From: UTCFX2 sp002050125
GTDB lineage: Bacteria; Chloroflexota; Anaerolineae; Anaerolineales; UBA4823
Length of the DNA stretch: 64,000 nt
NCBI GenBank assembly: GCA_027494035.1
Contig: JAOSJQ010000001.1
Location: 3,348,001-3,412,000 of the forward strand
Direction: 5' to 3'
Positions 57,073 to 64,000 of this stretch are shown one piece after another. The notes under the pieces were generated by a model. It worked only from the letters and a program-made list of their open reading frames with translations. It was not told the DNA's origin and searched no databases. A program made the position numbers and the translations under genes. Numbering within the stretch: the first letter of the stretch is position 1; each line of letters starts with the position of its first letter.

Positions 57073-58608
57073 ATGCCAAACGGAAAACCCAACATACTCA
57101 TCATCTGGGGCGATGACATCGGTATCACCAACCTGAGTTGCTACAGCGACGGCTTAATGGGATACCGTACCCCCAACATCGACCGCATCGCCAATGAAGG
57201 CATGCGCTTCACTGATTCGTACGGTCAGCAAAGTTGCACTGCTGGTCGGTCAGCCTTGATCACCGGTCAGAACCCCTACCGCACCGGGCTCACCAAGGTG
57301 GGCATGCCCGGCGCCGATATGGGATTGCAGGCGGAAGATGCCACCATTGCGGAGCTGCTCAAGCCACTGGGCTACGCCACCGGTCAGTTTGGGAAGAACC
57401 ACTTCGGCGACCTAAACAAGTATCTGCCCACCGTCCACGGCTTCGACGAGTTTTTCGGCAATCTCTATCATCTGAACGCAGAGGAAGAGCCCGAGAACGT
57501 CGATTATCCGCCCGAAGCGGATTTTCCCAATTTCAAGAAAGTCTTCGGTCCGCGCGGCGTGATCCATTCCTGGGCTACAGAAGAAGATAACCCCACTGAA
57601 GAACCGCGCTGGGGGCGCGTCGGTAAGCAGAGAATCGAGGACACAGGTCTTTTGACCAAAAAGCGGATGGAGACCTGCGATACCGAGTTTATCGCTGCCG
57701 CCCAGGATTTCATCAAAAAGGCTCATAAGGACGAAAAGCCCTTCTTCGTCTGGCTCAACACCACCTGGATGCACTTCCGTGTCCACCCGCCGGAGCACGT
57801 GCTGGGTCAAGCCGGTCGCTGGCAGTCTTTCTATCACGACGTGATGGTGGAACACGACAAGCACGTGGGTCAGTTACTGGATCTGTTGGACGAACTGGGC
57901 ATTGCCGAAGACACCATCGTCATGTACTCGACTGATAACGGCCCGCACATGAATACCTGGCCCGACGGCGCCATGACCCCCTTCCGCAATGAGAAGAACT
58001 CCAACTGGGAGGGAGCGTTCCGCGTGCCAGAGATGGTGCGCTGGCCCGGTAAGATCCCGGCGGGTGTGGTCTCAAACGAGATTATCAGTCACACCGACTG
58101 GCTGCCTACCCTGTTAGCCGCCGCAGGGGATGCTGAAATCTCCGAGAAACTGAAGAAGGGGTACAAAGCTGGAGATAAGACCTTCAAGGTGCACATCGAC
58201 GGCTACAACTTCCTGCCCTACTTAACCGGACAGGTAGAGAAAGGTCCGCGTCAGGGCATCATCTACTTCTCCGATGACGGCGACCTAGTCGGATTACGCT
58301 ATGATAACTGGAAGTTTGTCTTTGCCGAGCAGCGCGTCCCGGGCACCGTCATGATCTGGGCTGAGCCGTTCGTCTTCCTGCGCGTGCCTAAGATCTTCAA
58401 CCTGCGCACCGATCCCTTCGAGCGAGCGGACATCACCTCTAACACCTATTGGGATTGGATGATAGACCGGGTTTACCTGACCTATGCCGCCCAGTTCCTG
58501 GTCCGGCAATTTCTGGAGACCTTCCAGGAGTTCCCACCGCGCATGAAGCCAGCTAGCTTCAGCATCGACCAGGTGTTGGAAAAGATGGAACAGAGCTTCG
58601 ACTATTAA
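57073..58608 (+). CDS. Arylsulfatase (Cys-type)
   Basis: A 511-residue sulfatase. Metal-binding Asp pair in IIWGDDIG (D14, D15), activation motif SCTAGRSALITG with C55 as formylglycine precursor (CxAxR), GKNHFGD (Lys/His of the site) and STDNGPHMNTW (Asp-Asn metal ligands). There is no signal peptide, so it should act in the cytoplasm. A Cys-type site needs the neighbouring maturase. Ribosome site AAAAGGAG. Substrate not predictable; related enzymes act on aryl or alkyl sulfate esters. Confidence 0.94.
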   Translation: MPNGKPNILIIWGDDIGITNLSCYSDGLMGYRTPNIDRIANEGMRFTDSYGQQSCTAGRSALITGQNPYRTGLTKVGMPGADMGLQAEDATIAELLKPLGYATGQFGKNHFGDLNKYLPTVHGFDEFFGNLYHLNAEEEPENVDYPPEADFPNFKKVFGPRGVIHSWATEEDNPTEEPRWGRVGKQRIEDTGLLTKKRMETCDTEFIAAAQDFIKKAHKDEKPFFVWLNTTWMHFRVHPPEHVLGQAGRWQSFYHDVMVEHDKHVGQLLDLLDELGIAEDTIVMYSTDNGPHMNTWPDGAMTPFRNEKNSNWEGAFRVPEMVRWPGKIPAGVVSNEIISHTDWLPTLLAAAGDAEISEKLKKGYKAGDKTFKVHIDGYNFLPYLTGQVEKGPRQGIIYFSDDGDLVGLRYDNWKFVFAEQRVPGTVMIWAEPFVFLRVPKIFNLRTDPFERADITSNTYWDWMIDRVYLTYAAQFLVRQFLETFQEFPPRMKPASFSIDQVLEKMEQSFDY

Positions 58609-58688
58609 TCCTGAAGTTGAGCGTCAAGCGCAGCCCGCCGCGGCGGGCTGCGCATGCACGGCGATTGCACTGCGATCCGCATACTGGC

Positions 58689-59056
58689 ATGAAAGAGCGA
58701 AAAACTGATCCGGTGACAGGCGAAGACGTCCGCCAGGCAGTACAGGCATTCTACGACCTGCATCCCTACCCGCCACCGACTGACGACCTGGAAGCTTATC
58801 GCCGGCGCTGGCAGGATGAGCATCGCCGTCGCGCCGACTTCCACCTGCATTGACCTTGCCGACCCTACCGCGCAGTCCTGCCTGAGGATCGGTCAGGTGG
58901 CGCACCATCGCCGGTATCATCGAACACGTTACAACGTCCAAACCGTCCCTCCGCATCGAGCAAGAACAAGCCCGCAGCCTGTTTCAACGACTGTGGTGGA
59001 ATGACCACGTTATCTTCAACATGGTGCAACAAGGGCGCGATGTGGGCTATGAATAG
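58689..59056 (+). pseudogene. Truncated methyltransferase-like remnant
   Basis: A 54-codon frame (MKERKTDPVTGEDVRQAVQAFYDLHPYPPPTDDLEAYRRRW, split here as start and end) resembles the N-terminus of SAM methyltransferases that begin 'YDLHPYPPP.DDL..YRRRW'. It stops at 58853. Downstream, another frame ends SLFQRLWWNDHVIFNMVQQG and GRDVGYE at about 59055, looking like a different C-terminus. Probably a deletion remnant between the sulfatase and HAD genes. Confidence 0.4.
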
Positions 59057-59064
59057 AGCGAATC

Positions 59065-60012
59065 ATGCAAAAAATGAATGAAGTTCTGCCAAGCTGGCGC
59101 GATACCCCAACCAAACAGGCGATCCTGGATTTTGTAGCCGCTGTCGCCACTCCAGGCAGCCCGGAATTTGTACCCCCGGCAGAACGCATCGCCGTCTTCG
59201 ATAACGACGGCACGCTGTGGTGTGAGAAGCCAATGTATATCCAAATGGATTTCATTTTACGTCAGATGGTTGCCCGCGCCGCTAGCCAGCCGGAGCTGAG
59301 CACCCAGCAGCCCTGGAAGGCAGCCTGGGAGCAGGACTATGACCGGTTTGGCGAGGCGATCACCAATCATTACCTGGGTGATGATAGCAGCCTCAGGGTG
59401 ATATTAGCCGGGCTTCTGTCCTTATCCGAGGGCCGGGTCGTGGAAGCCGTTGAGGCTAGCGCCAGGACGTTCGTTTTCAACGAGCGCCATCCAACCTTGA
59501 ATATGACCTACCGAGACTGCGTTTATCAGCCAATGATCGAACTGTTGCACTACCTGGAAGCAAATGAGTTCAGCAATTTCATCGTGTCTGGAGGGGGGCG
59601 CGATTTCTTGCGCGGCTTTGCTCAGGATCTGTACAGTATCCCGCGCGAGAGGGTCATTGGCAGCACCATTGCTTATCGTTATGTGCCGGATGAAAGCGGC
59701 GGCGCCATTGTTCAGCGAGCCGACCTTGACCTGGTCAACGACGGACCGGACAAGGCAGTGCAGGTATGGAGTGTCACTGGCAGACGCCCCATCCTGGCTG
59801 CTGGCAACTCCAACGGCGACCTGGAGATGCTGGCTTTTGCCGGTGGTAAATCCCTTCCAGCGCTGCAGCTGCTGGTGCTGCATGATGACGCCCAGCGCGA
59901 GTTCGACTACGTAGCCGGCGCCGAGAAAGCCCTGGAAAGGGCACAGACGCACGGTTGGAGTATCATCAGCATGCAGCGCGACTGGAATACCATCTTCGCC
60001 TCAGCAAAATAA
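59065..60012 (+). CDS. HAD family hydrolase (phosphoserine-phosphatase-like)
   Basis: A 315-residue cytoplasmic phosphohydrolase. Motif I is AVFDNDGTLWCEK (nucleophile D46, acid D48), motif II FIVSGGGRDFLRGFA, and motifs III/IV DKAVQVWSVTG ... ILAAGNSNGDLEMLAFA. The ending (YVAGAEKALERAQTHGWSI) is typical of a subgroup found in other genomes. The substrate is unknown; it could dephosphorylate a product released by the sulfatase pathway. No ribosome site is obvious at ATG 59065. Confidence 0.88.
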   Translation: MQKMNEVLPSWRDTPTKQAILDFVAAVATPGSPEFVPPAERIAVFDNDGTLWCEKPMYIQMDFILRQMVARAASQPELSTQQPWKAAWEQDYDRFGEAITNHYLGDDSSLRVILAGLLSLSEGRVVEAVEASARTFVFNERHPTLNMTYRDCVYQPMIELLHYLEANEFSNFIVSGGGRDFLRGFAQDLYSIPRERVIGSTIAYRYVPDESGGAIVQRADLDLVNDGPDKAVQVWSVTGRRPILAAGNSNGDLEMLAFAGGKSLPALQLLVLHDDAQREFDYVAGAEKALERAQTHGWSIISMQRDWNTIFASAK

Positions 60013-60105
60013 GCAAGATCATCACTGTTGGCGAGTTGAACAAGCGTGAATTATCCTACACTTATCAATAGCGATTAGATGTAATACACGAACAGGAGAA
60101 AACTC

Positions 60106-60650
60106 ATGAGAAAACCAAGAGCCCAACAACGGCAGGAGAAACGTCAGGTCTTTGGCCGCGGCGGAACTGCTACCCGTTACAGAATGCGCGAAAAGCTGAT
60201 TTCCTTTGGCAACGATTTCTGGATCGAGGATGAGAAAGGACGCCGCGCTTTCAAGATTGACGGCAAGATGTTGCGCGTACGTGACACGCTCTTCTTCGAG
60301 GATGTGAACGGCAACGAGCTATGTAAAATCCAACAGCGGTTGGTGTCCATCCGCGATACCATGACCATCGAGGGTCCTAAAGGCGAAACCCTGGCTACGG
60401 TCAAGAAAGCGCTGATCACCCCCTGCGTGATCGCTGGACTGTCAAGGTGGGGAACGGTCCTGATTTGCGGGTGCAGGGCAATATCATCAACCACCAATAT
60501 ACTATTGGCGATGGTAATAGTAAGGTCGCTGAGGTATCCAAACGCTGGTTTCGGATAGCCGACACTTACGGGGTTCTAATCGAACCCAATCAGAACGACG
60601 TCATCATCCTGGCGGTGACAGTAGCCATCGACATGATGGCGCATCCGTAG
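60106..60650 (+). CDS. LURP-one-related (LOR/Tubby-like) protein (one-base frameshift)
   Basis: Reads MRKPRAQQRQEKRQVFGRGG ... YRMREKLISFGNDFWIEDEKG, the bacterial LOR opening, then GKMLRVRDTLFFEDVNG. Frame is lost at C5 (60418-60422); the next frame continues LRDRWTVKVGNGPDLRVQG ... EVSKRWFRIADTYGVLI to 60650. One extra C gives about 181 residues. LOR proteins adopt a beta-barrel with a central helix; function in bacteria is unknown. Ribosome site ACAGGAG before ATG 60106. Last gene of the sulfatase cassette. Confidence 0.8.
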
Positions 60651-60674
60651 CCGTTGGTCAGGGCGCAACTGCAA

Positions 60675-60985
60675 TCAAAGGCTGTGTCCTCCAGAACCGC
60701 TTCAGGGATTGGGACAATTGCCGCGATTTCTTCCGCGTCAATATATTTATTAGCCCAATTGACCTCGGTCGTCTGTTTTAGACCTGCGTCGCCGTCTACA
60801 AAATAGGCCGTCGCGAGCGCAGACATCACCGGCATACGCTGTTGCGCGCGGCTCATATTGGGCAGCCGGCGCGCTAACTGCATGATCGGGTTAAGTTCCG
60901 ATACGCTTTTGATGATTTCGCCAGAAGCTTCCTCGGGAATTAGAGCGTCAGCTTCTGAACGAGAAATTCGATTGTTGAATGGCAT
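60675..60985 (-). pseudogene. Phage major capsid protein, N-terminal fragment
   Basis: Starts MPFNNRISRSEADALIPEEA, then SELNPIMQLARRLPNMSRAQ, ATAYFVDGDAGLKQTTEVNW, and DAEEIAAIVPIPEAVLEDTA: the N-arm and first strands of an HK97-fold capsid protein. The homologous text stops abruptly at about 60678 (TAFD), where the last codons run into the LURP-one gene's 3' flank. About two thirds of the gene is missing. Ribosome site GGAGG upstream of ATG 60985. Confidence 0.8.
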
Positions 60986-61006
60986 TTCAAACCTCCGTAT
61001 TTATGA

Positions 61007-61585
61007 TTAGCTTCGACCGGCAGCAGCTCGAATATAATCATTCATCGAGTTTTTGCCAGTCGGTGACGTTCCGGTCCCATCTCCGGCGTTTCCTTTGGGC
61101 AGCTTTTGCCCGCTAAATAACTCCGGGTAGAACCCCTTCATCGTTTCAAAGTTGACCATGCCACGCTTGTCGAATAGATCGTCGTGCAAGGCGACCAGAT
61201 AAGCCAACTTCAAATTTGTTACGCCAGCAGCATGCGCTGCTTCATAAAAATCACTTCGCCGATCCGATTCAGTAATTTGATCGGCTAATTGGGTCAATTG
61301 CTTTTCCGCCTCCGAGCCCTTTTCAGCCTTCCCGGCTAGGTCTCGCACTTGTTTCTCCAACCCCTTACGAGCATCCCGCTCGCCATCCAGGGCGGTCTTT
61401 AGACCTCTTTCCCAACCGGAGAGCATTGTCTTGATCTCTTCTGGTTGGTCTTTGACCCATGCTTCGTAGGATAAAGACGACTTCTGATCGCTTTTGCCGT
61501 CTTTACTGTCGTTCTGCTTGCTTTCACCGTCAGAGCTTCCCGCTCCGCCAGTGTCAGCCGAAAAATATACTTTTGGTTCAAACAT
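61007..61585 (-). CDS. Phage scaffolding protein
   Basis: About 192 residues from ATG 61585 (MFEPKVYFSADTGGAGSSDG), AAGGAG 8 bp upstream. An acidic, Gly/Ser/Lys-rich N-terminus, a central coiled coil (GERDARKGLEKQVRDLAGKA) and the C-terminal FYEAAHAAGVTNLKLAYLVA ... PKGNAGDGTGTSPTGKNSMN are typical of scaffold proteins encoded just before the major capsid gene, as here. The frame is continuous with codons upstream but the ribosome site sets the start. Confidence 0.75.
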   Translation of the reverse strand: MFEPKVYFSADTGGAGSSDGESKQNDSKDGKSDQKSSLSYEAWVKDQPEEIKTMLSGWERGLKTALDGERDARKGLEKQVRDLAGKAEKGSEAEKQLTQLADQITESDRRSDFYEAAHAAGVTNLKLAYLVALHDDLFDKRGMVNFETMKGFYPELFSGQKLPKGNAGDGTGTSPTGKNSMNDYIRAAAGRS

Positions 61586-61659
61586 CCCGTTTCTCCTTTT
61601 CTCAGGCTTCCCGCCTGATTTTTTAACTATTGCAACTTTCCAAAAAACTGTTATACTAA

Positions 61660-61740
61660 AAGCGAGCCACTGGTGTATCTGCCCAAAAGCACGCCCGTAA
61701 GGGAAGGCCGAGATGGTGGGCGATTTCGGATGGCTCTTTT
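61660..61740 (-). ncRNA. Possible structured RNA between phage head genes
   Basis: On the minus strand GAGCCA (complement of 61731-61736) pairs with TGGCTC (complement of 61664-61669), enclosing about 60 nt with nested pairs (GCCC with GGGC; CCC-TTAC-GGG). It is bordered by an A-run and by GCTTTTAG. It could be a terminator or a regulatory structure between the head protein and the scaffold. Prediction by eye only. Confidence 0.3.
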
Positions 61741-62350
61741 TTATTTTCCAGGACCATGCGCTCTTCTCACTGTAAGAACAAAAGATTGTTGATCCTGTGG
61801 ATGAGCAATAACAACCGCCCACCATTTCCCCGATTTGTCTTTTTGTATATTTTATTGTCACCTCAGGGTTGGATTTACTTGTTATTTCCAATGACGGAAT
61901 CTCTATCGCAGCACGGATGATGTCGATCTCTGAAACTTGTTTTACTTCTGGATGTCTCTCTCTCCAATGCATTTGACGTTCGTGCTCGATACGCACTCCT
62001 TGTATAGTAAAGCTATCAGACAACCAATCGGATGTCTTAGCGGTTAACAATTCATCTAATCCAGCAATTCTGACGCTCGGACCCCATACATCGCTCTCGC
62101 TGCGCCTAGCAAGCTCAATGAATTCAAATGCGCCCGCTTTCCAGGCCTCATAGCGCTTTGGACCCATCATCGCCCGCTGTGTCTCCTCGCTCTGTTGAGC
62201 AAACCATTCCGCACCGCTTTGCCACTGGATCGACTCCAACCCTTTGATCACCGGCTGCTTAAAACACCTTCCATTCGGATGGTCTGTCAACTCCTCATCC
62301 AGGCTAAACTGCTGCCCATCCATCGCCAGACATGCCAGACAGGTGCGGTC
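61741..62350 (-). pseudogene. Phage minor head protein, C-terminal part with nuclease-like tail (truncated, frameshifted)
   Basis: The 5' end is cut at about 62350. The text DRTCLACLAMDGQQFSLDEE and DHPNGRCFKQPVIKG is the C-terminal Cys/His region of SPP1 gp7/Mu gpF-type head proteins. After about 90 residues a second domain begins (RIEHERQMHWRERHPEV, IIRAAIEIPSLEI). A one-base insertion in an A5 run (complement of 61840-61844) breaks it; the right frame ends DKSGKWWAVVIAHPQDQQSF and VLTVRRAHGPGK. This His-rich start and 'WWAVVI...FVLT' ending resemble phage PBECR (barnase/RelE-like) domains. Confidence 0.6.
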
Positions 62351-62560
62351 TTGCCGGCTAACAGTGGCAGGTTGATGCTGGCTGGGGTCAGTCCGGGCGT
62401 GATGCTGCAGTTGAAGCGCACCGGTTTACTGGACGAGATTGGGGAAGAAAATGTGTTTCTTTCCCATGAGCAGTGGGGCGTCGCCGCGTACAAAGCTTAT
62501 GAAGCGGCTCAAGCCTGGCTGGATGAGGCGAAACCCCAGACGCAACAAAACGAATCGTGA
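62350..62560 (+). pseudogene. SulP anion transporter, 3' fragment (STAS domain end)
   Basis: The last 68 codons or so of a SulP gene: SGRLMLAGVSPGVMLQLKRT, GLLDEIGEENVFLSHEQWG, VAAYKAYEAAQAWLDEAKPQ. This is the final helix-strand part of the cytoplasmic STAS domain. Everything upstream is replaced at about 62345-62355 by phage DNA read on the other strand, so no transporter is made. Sulfate transport would fit the sulfatase genes nearby. Confidence 0.6.
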
Positions 62561-62842
62561 TACCTAATTCAACGCTGCTTTCTATGATGAGGATGTGTTT
62601 TGTGGCGCATGAAGCAATCCAGATGTCGCCCGTCAGGTAAGAACTCGAATTTAGAAAAAAGAAATGCCTCCGATATATTGTCGGGTTGAAATCTAGCACA
62701 TCAGCGAGCTTTTTGCTTCGTCTACCTCGATAAGACAACTTACCAGCGCGCCGCCTTAGGGTTGCAACTCCCTTTCCGGAGAGAACCTGTCACCTCCCTT
62801 TACTTGTTAAATCTTTTTGTCGAGCGATTTTTGGAAAATCTA

Positions 62843-62875
62843 GACGTATGTCCACCTATGCGCGGGACATACGTC
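62843..62875. promoter_or_regulatory. Inverted repeat upstream of the Fic gene
   Basis: GACGTATGTCC (62843-62853) and its exact complement GGACATACGTC (62865-62875), 11-nt spacer. Operator-like, about 110 bp before the fic start. The rest of the gap 62561-62842 shows no gene. Confidence 0.5.
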
Positions 62876-62903
62876 CTTGTCCCAAGTATCGTCCAATGTC
62901 CTT

Positions 62904-62938
62904 AAAATGCAAATAACCAGTTGTTTTATTTGCATTTT
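62904..62938. promoter_or_regulatory. 13-bp palindrome overlapping the probable fic promoter
   Basis: AAAATGCAAATAA (62904-62916) and TTATTTGCATTTT (62926-62938) are perfect complements around 9 nt. A possible promoter (TTGTTT 62921-62926, TATAAA 62942-62947, 15-bp spacer) overlaps the right arm, so a bound repressor would block it. Confidence 0.55.
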
Positions 62939-62987
62939 GAGTATAAAATGACAACAGATCGAATCCCTGTTTGCGGATTTTGCCCTC

Positions 62988-64000
62988 ATGGATCCCATCG
63001 ATTTTTCCAGGTCCTCTCCTGGTCAAGTTTTACGCACACCAAAAGGGTATTGGGAGTTCGTACCAGACCCGCTACCCCCTACCATCGAATGGTCAACTTC
63101 ACTGATCTCCGCCCTGGGTGAGGCAGAGCGCAACCTGGGCAGGCTAGCCAGCCTGGCGGACGCGCTGCCTTCACCGCACATCCTGGTGCGTCCATTCATC
63201 CAACGAGAGGCGGTGCTCTCTTCACGGATCGAAGGGACGCGCGCTTCGTTGGTAGATCTGTATCATTATGAATCCGCCCAAAACTCCTTTTCCGAAGACA
63301 CCTCAGATGTGCGTGAGGTGCACAATTACGTGCGCGCCCCGGATTATGGCTTGGAGCGTTCGAAGACCCTGCCGGTCAGCCTGCGCCTGATCCGGGAAAT
63401 GCATGGAATACTGATGGAAGGTGTGCGCGGAGAATACCTCACGCCGGACGAATTTCGCCGCAGCCAGAATTGGATCGGCCCACCTGGGAGTACCATTGAG
63501 AGCGCCACCATCGTCCCGCCGCCAGTCGACGAGATGCACCAGGCTTTGGATGCCATGGAAAAGTTCATCCATGCCCCATCGGATATCCCGCAGTTGGCGC
63601 GCGCCGGCTTGATCCATTACCAGTTCGAGGCTATCCATCCCTTCCTAGATGGAAACGGTCGGGTGGGGCGCTTGTTAGTAATCTTGTTGTTGATCGAGTG
63701 GGGGCTGATCTCCCTGCCATTTCTCTACCTGAGCGCTTTTTTCGAAACCCACCGGCTGGATTATAACGACCGCTTGCTGGCGGTCAGCCAACGTGGCGAG
63801 TGGGAGAAGTGGCTGCTCTTTTTCTTCAAGGGGGTGAGCAGCCAATCTCTGGACGCCATCACTCGCATCGAGCGCCTGGGGCAATTGCGTACAGCTTACC
63901 GGGAGCGCCTGCGCTCGGAGCGGGCAGCGACGCGGTTGCTGCAAACCCTGGATGTGCTCTTTGAGCGCCCGATACTGAATATCCGCCAGCTTGAGGCTGC
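62988..64000 (+). CDS. Fic family protein with internal inhibitory helix (3' end outside window)
   Basis: At least 337 residues from ATG 62988 (MDPIDFSRSSPGQVLRTPKG), open to the window end. A Fic/DOC N-terminal domain covers about 20-110 and the Fic domain about 120-260 with HPFLDGNGRVGRLL (catalytic H217). Fic enzymes move AMP from ATP onto Tyr/Ser/Thr of target proteins. The inhibitory motif (S/T)xxxE(G/N) is present as SSRIEGT (E82), placing it in the class whose own N-terminal helix blocks ATP binding. A C-terminal helical region (ERLGQLRTAYRERLRSERAA) leads towards a probable winged helix. Confidence 0.93.
   Translation, partial: MDPIDFSRSSPGQVLRTPKGYWEFVPDPLPPTIEWSTSLISALGEAERNLGRLASLADALPSPHILVRPFIQREAVLSSRIEGTRASLVDLYHYESAQNSFSEDTSDVREVHNYVRAPDYGLERSKTLPVSLRLIREMHGILMEGVRGEYLTPDEFRRSQNWIGPPGSTIESATIVPPPVDEMHQALDAMEKFIHAPSDIPQLARAGLIHYQFEAIHPFLDGNGRVGRLLVILLLIEWGLISLPFLYLSAFFETHRLDYNDRLLAVSQRGEWEKWLLFFFKGVSSQSLDAITRIERLGQLRTAYRERLRSERAATRLLQTLDVLFERPILNIRQLEA

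Noticed and set aside
62388..62738. A 116-codon minus-strand frame with a basic start (MSYRGRRSKK)
   Set aside because: It overlaps the SulP tail on the other strand, has no ribosome site and no recognisable domain.

Overview
The window reads as chromosome of an anaerobic member of the Chloroflexota, most likely class Anaerolineae. This is inferred from gene content and protein style, not from a marker-gene tree. Supporting signs are many secreted lipoproteins with long Thr/Pro tails, NBR1-like Ig, LysM, LCP and M23 cell-envelope proteins with no outer-membrane genes, a ferredoxin-linked 2-oxoacid oxidoreductase, and a radical-SAM (anaerobic) sulfatase-maturing enzyme. Promoters are mostly of the sigma70 type, and several sit so close to the start codon that the mRNAs should be leaderless.

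From 1 to about 52 kb the window is ordinary chromosome. It opens with the end of a phosphate-transport locus (pstB, phoU). A minus-strand block follows: beta-propeller protein, M23 peptidase, recA, Ig-like lipoprotein. Next come degV and the ffh-rpsP-khpA-rimM translation operon, with dprA and topA downstream. A five-gene minus-strand operon (mtnA, PfkB kinase, ahcY, dGTPase, greA) recycles S-adenosylmethionine by-products and handles nucleotides. It is divergent from a lytic transglycosylase gene. The following stretch has a peptide-binding lipoprotein with secG, PHP, PilZ, SDR, DUF503, DUF4230 and lipoyl-transferase genes, a DapA-like aldolase, a sugar-type solute-binding protein and a four-subunit 2-oxoacid:ferredoxin oxidoreductase. 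Then come a GerMN lipoprotein, tRNA-Pro, wecB, a GNAT acetyltransferase, a gyrA-like gene, a TIM-barrel/NTF2 protein, LCP and LysM proteins, a degenerate histidine kinase, tRNA-Leu, a DivIC-like protein and the initiator tRNA.

From 52 to 64 kb the window is accessory DNA. It starts right after the initiator tRNA with a decayed ISL3-like transposase. Two nearly identical 1335-bp insertion sequences follow, inserted side by side into the same 9-bp target. Next is a sulfatase cassette (anaerobic maturase, sulfatase, HAD hydrolase, LURP-one protein). A short patch of phage head genes is then joined abruptly to the tail end of a SulP transporter gene. The window ends inside a Fic-family gene with two palindromes in front of it.

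At least ten genes are interrupted by single-base indels, mostly in short homopolymer runs (recA start, degV, slt, two solute-binding proteins, the TPR protein, dapA-like, the oxidoreductase alpha subunit three times, LURP-one, phage head protein). Because essential or operon-internal genes are hit as well, read errors are the simplest explanation for most. These genes are described as intact in origin, and the shift position is given for each.
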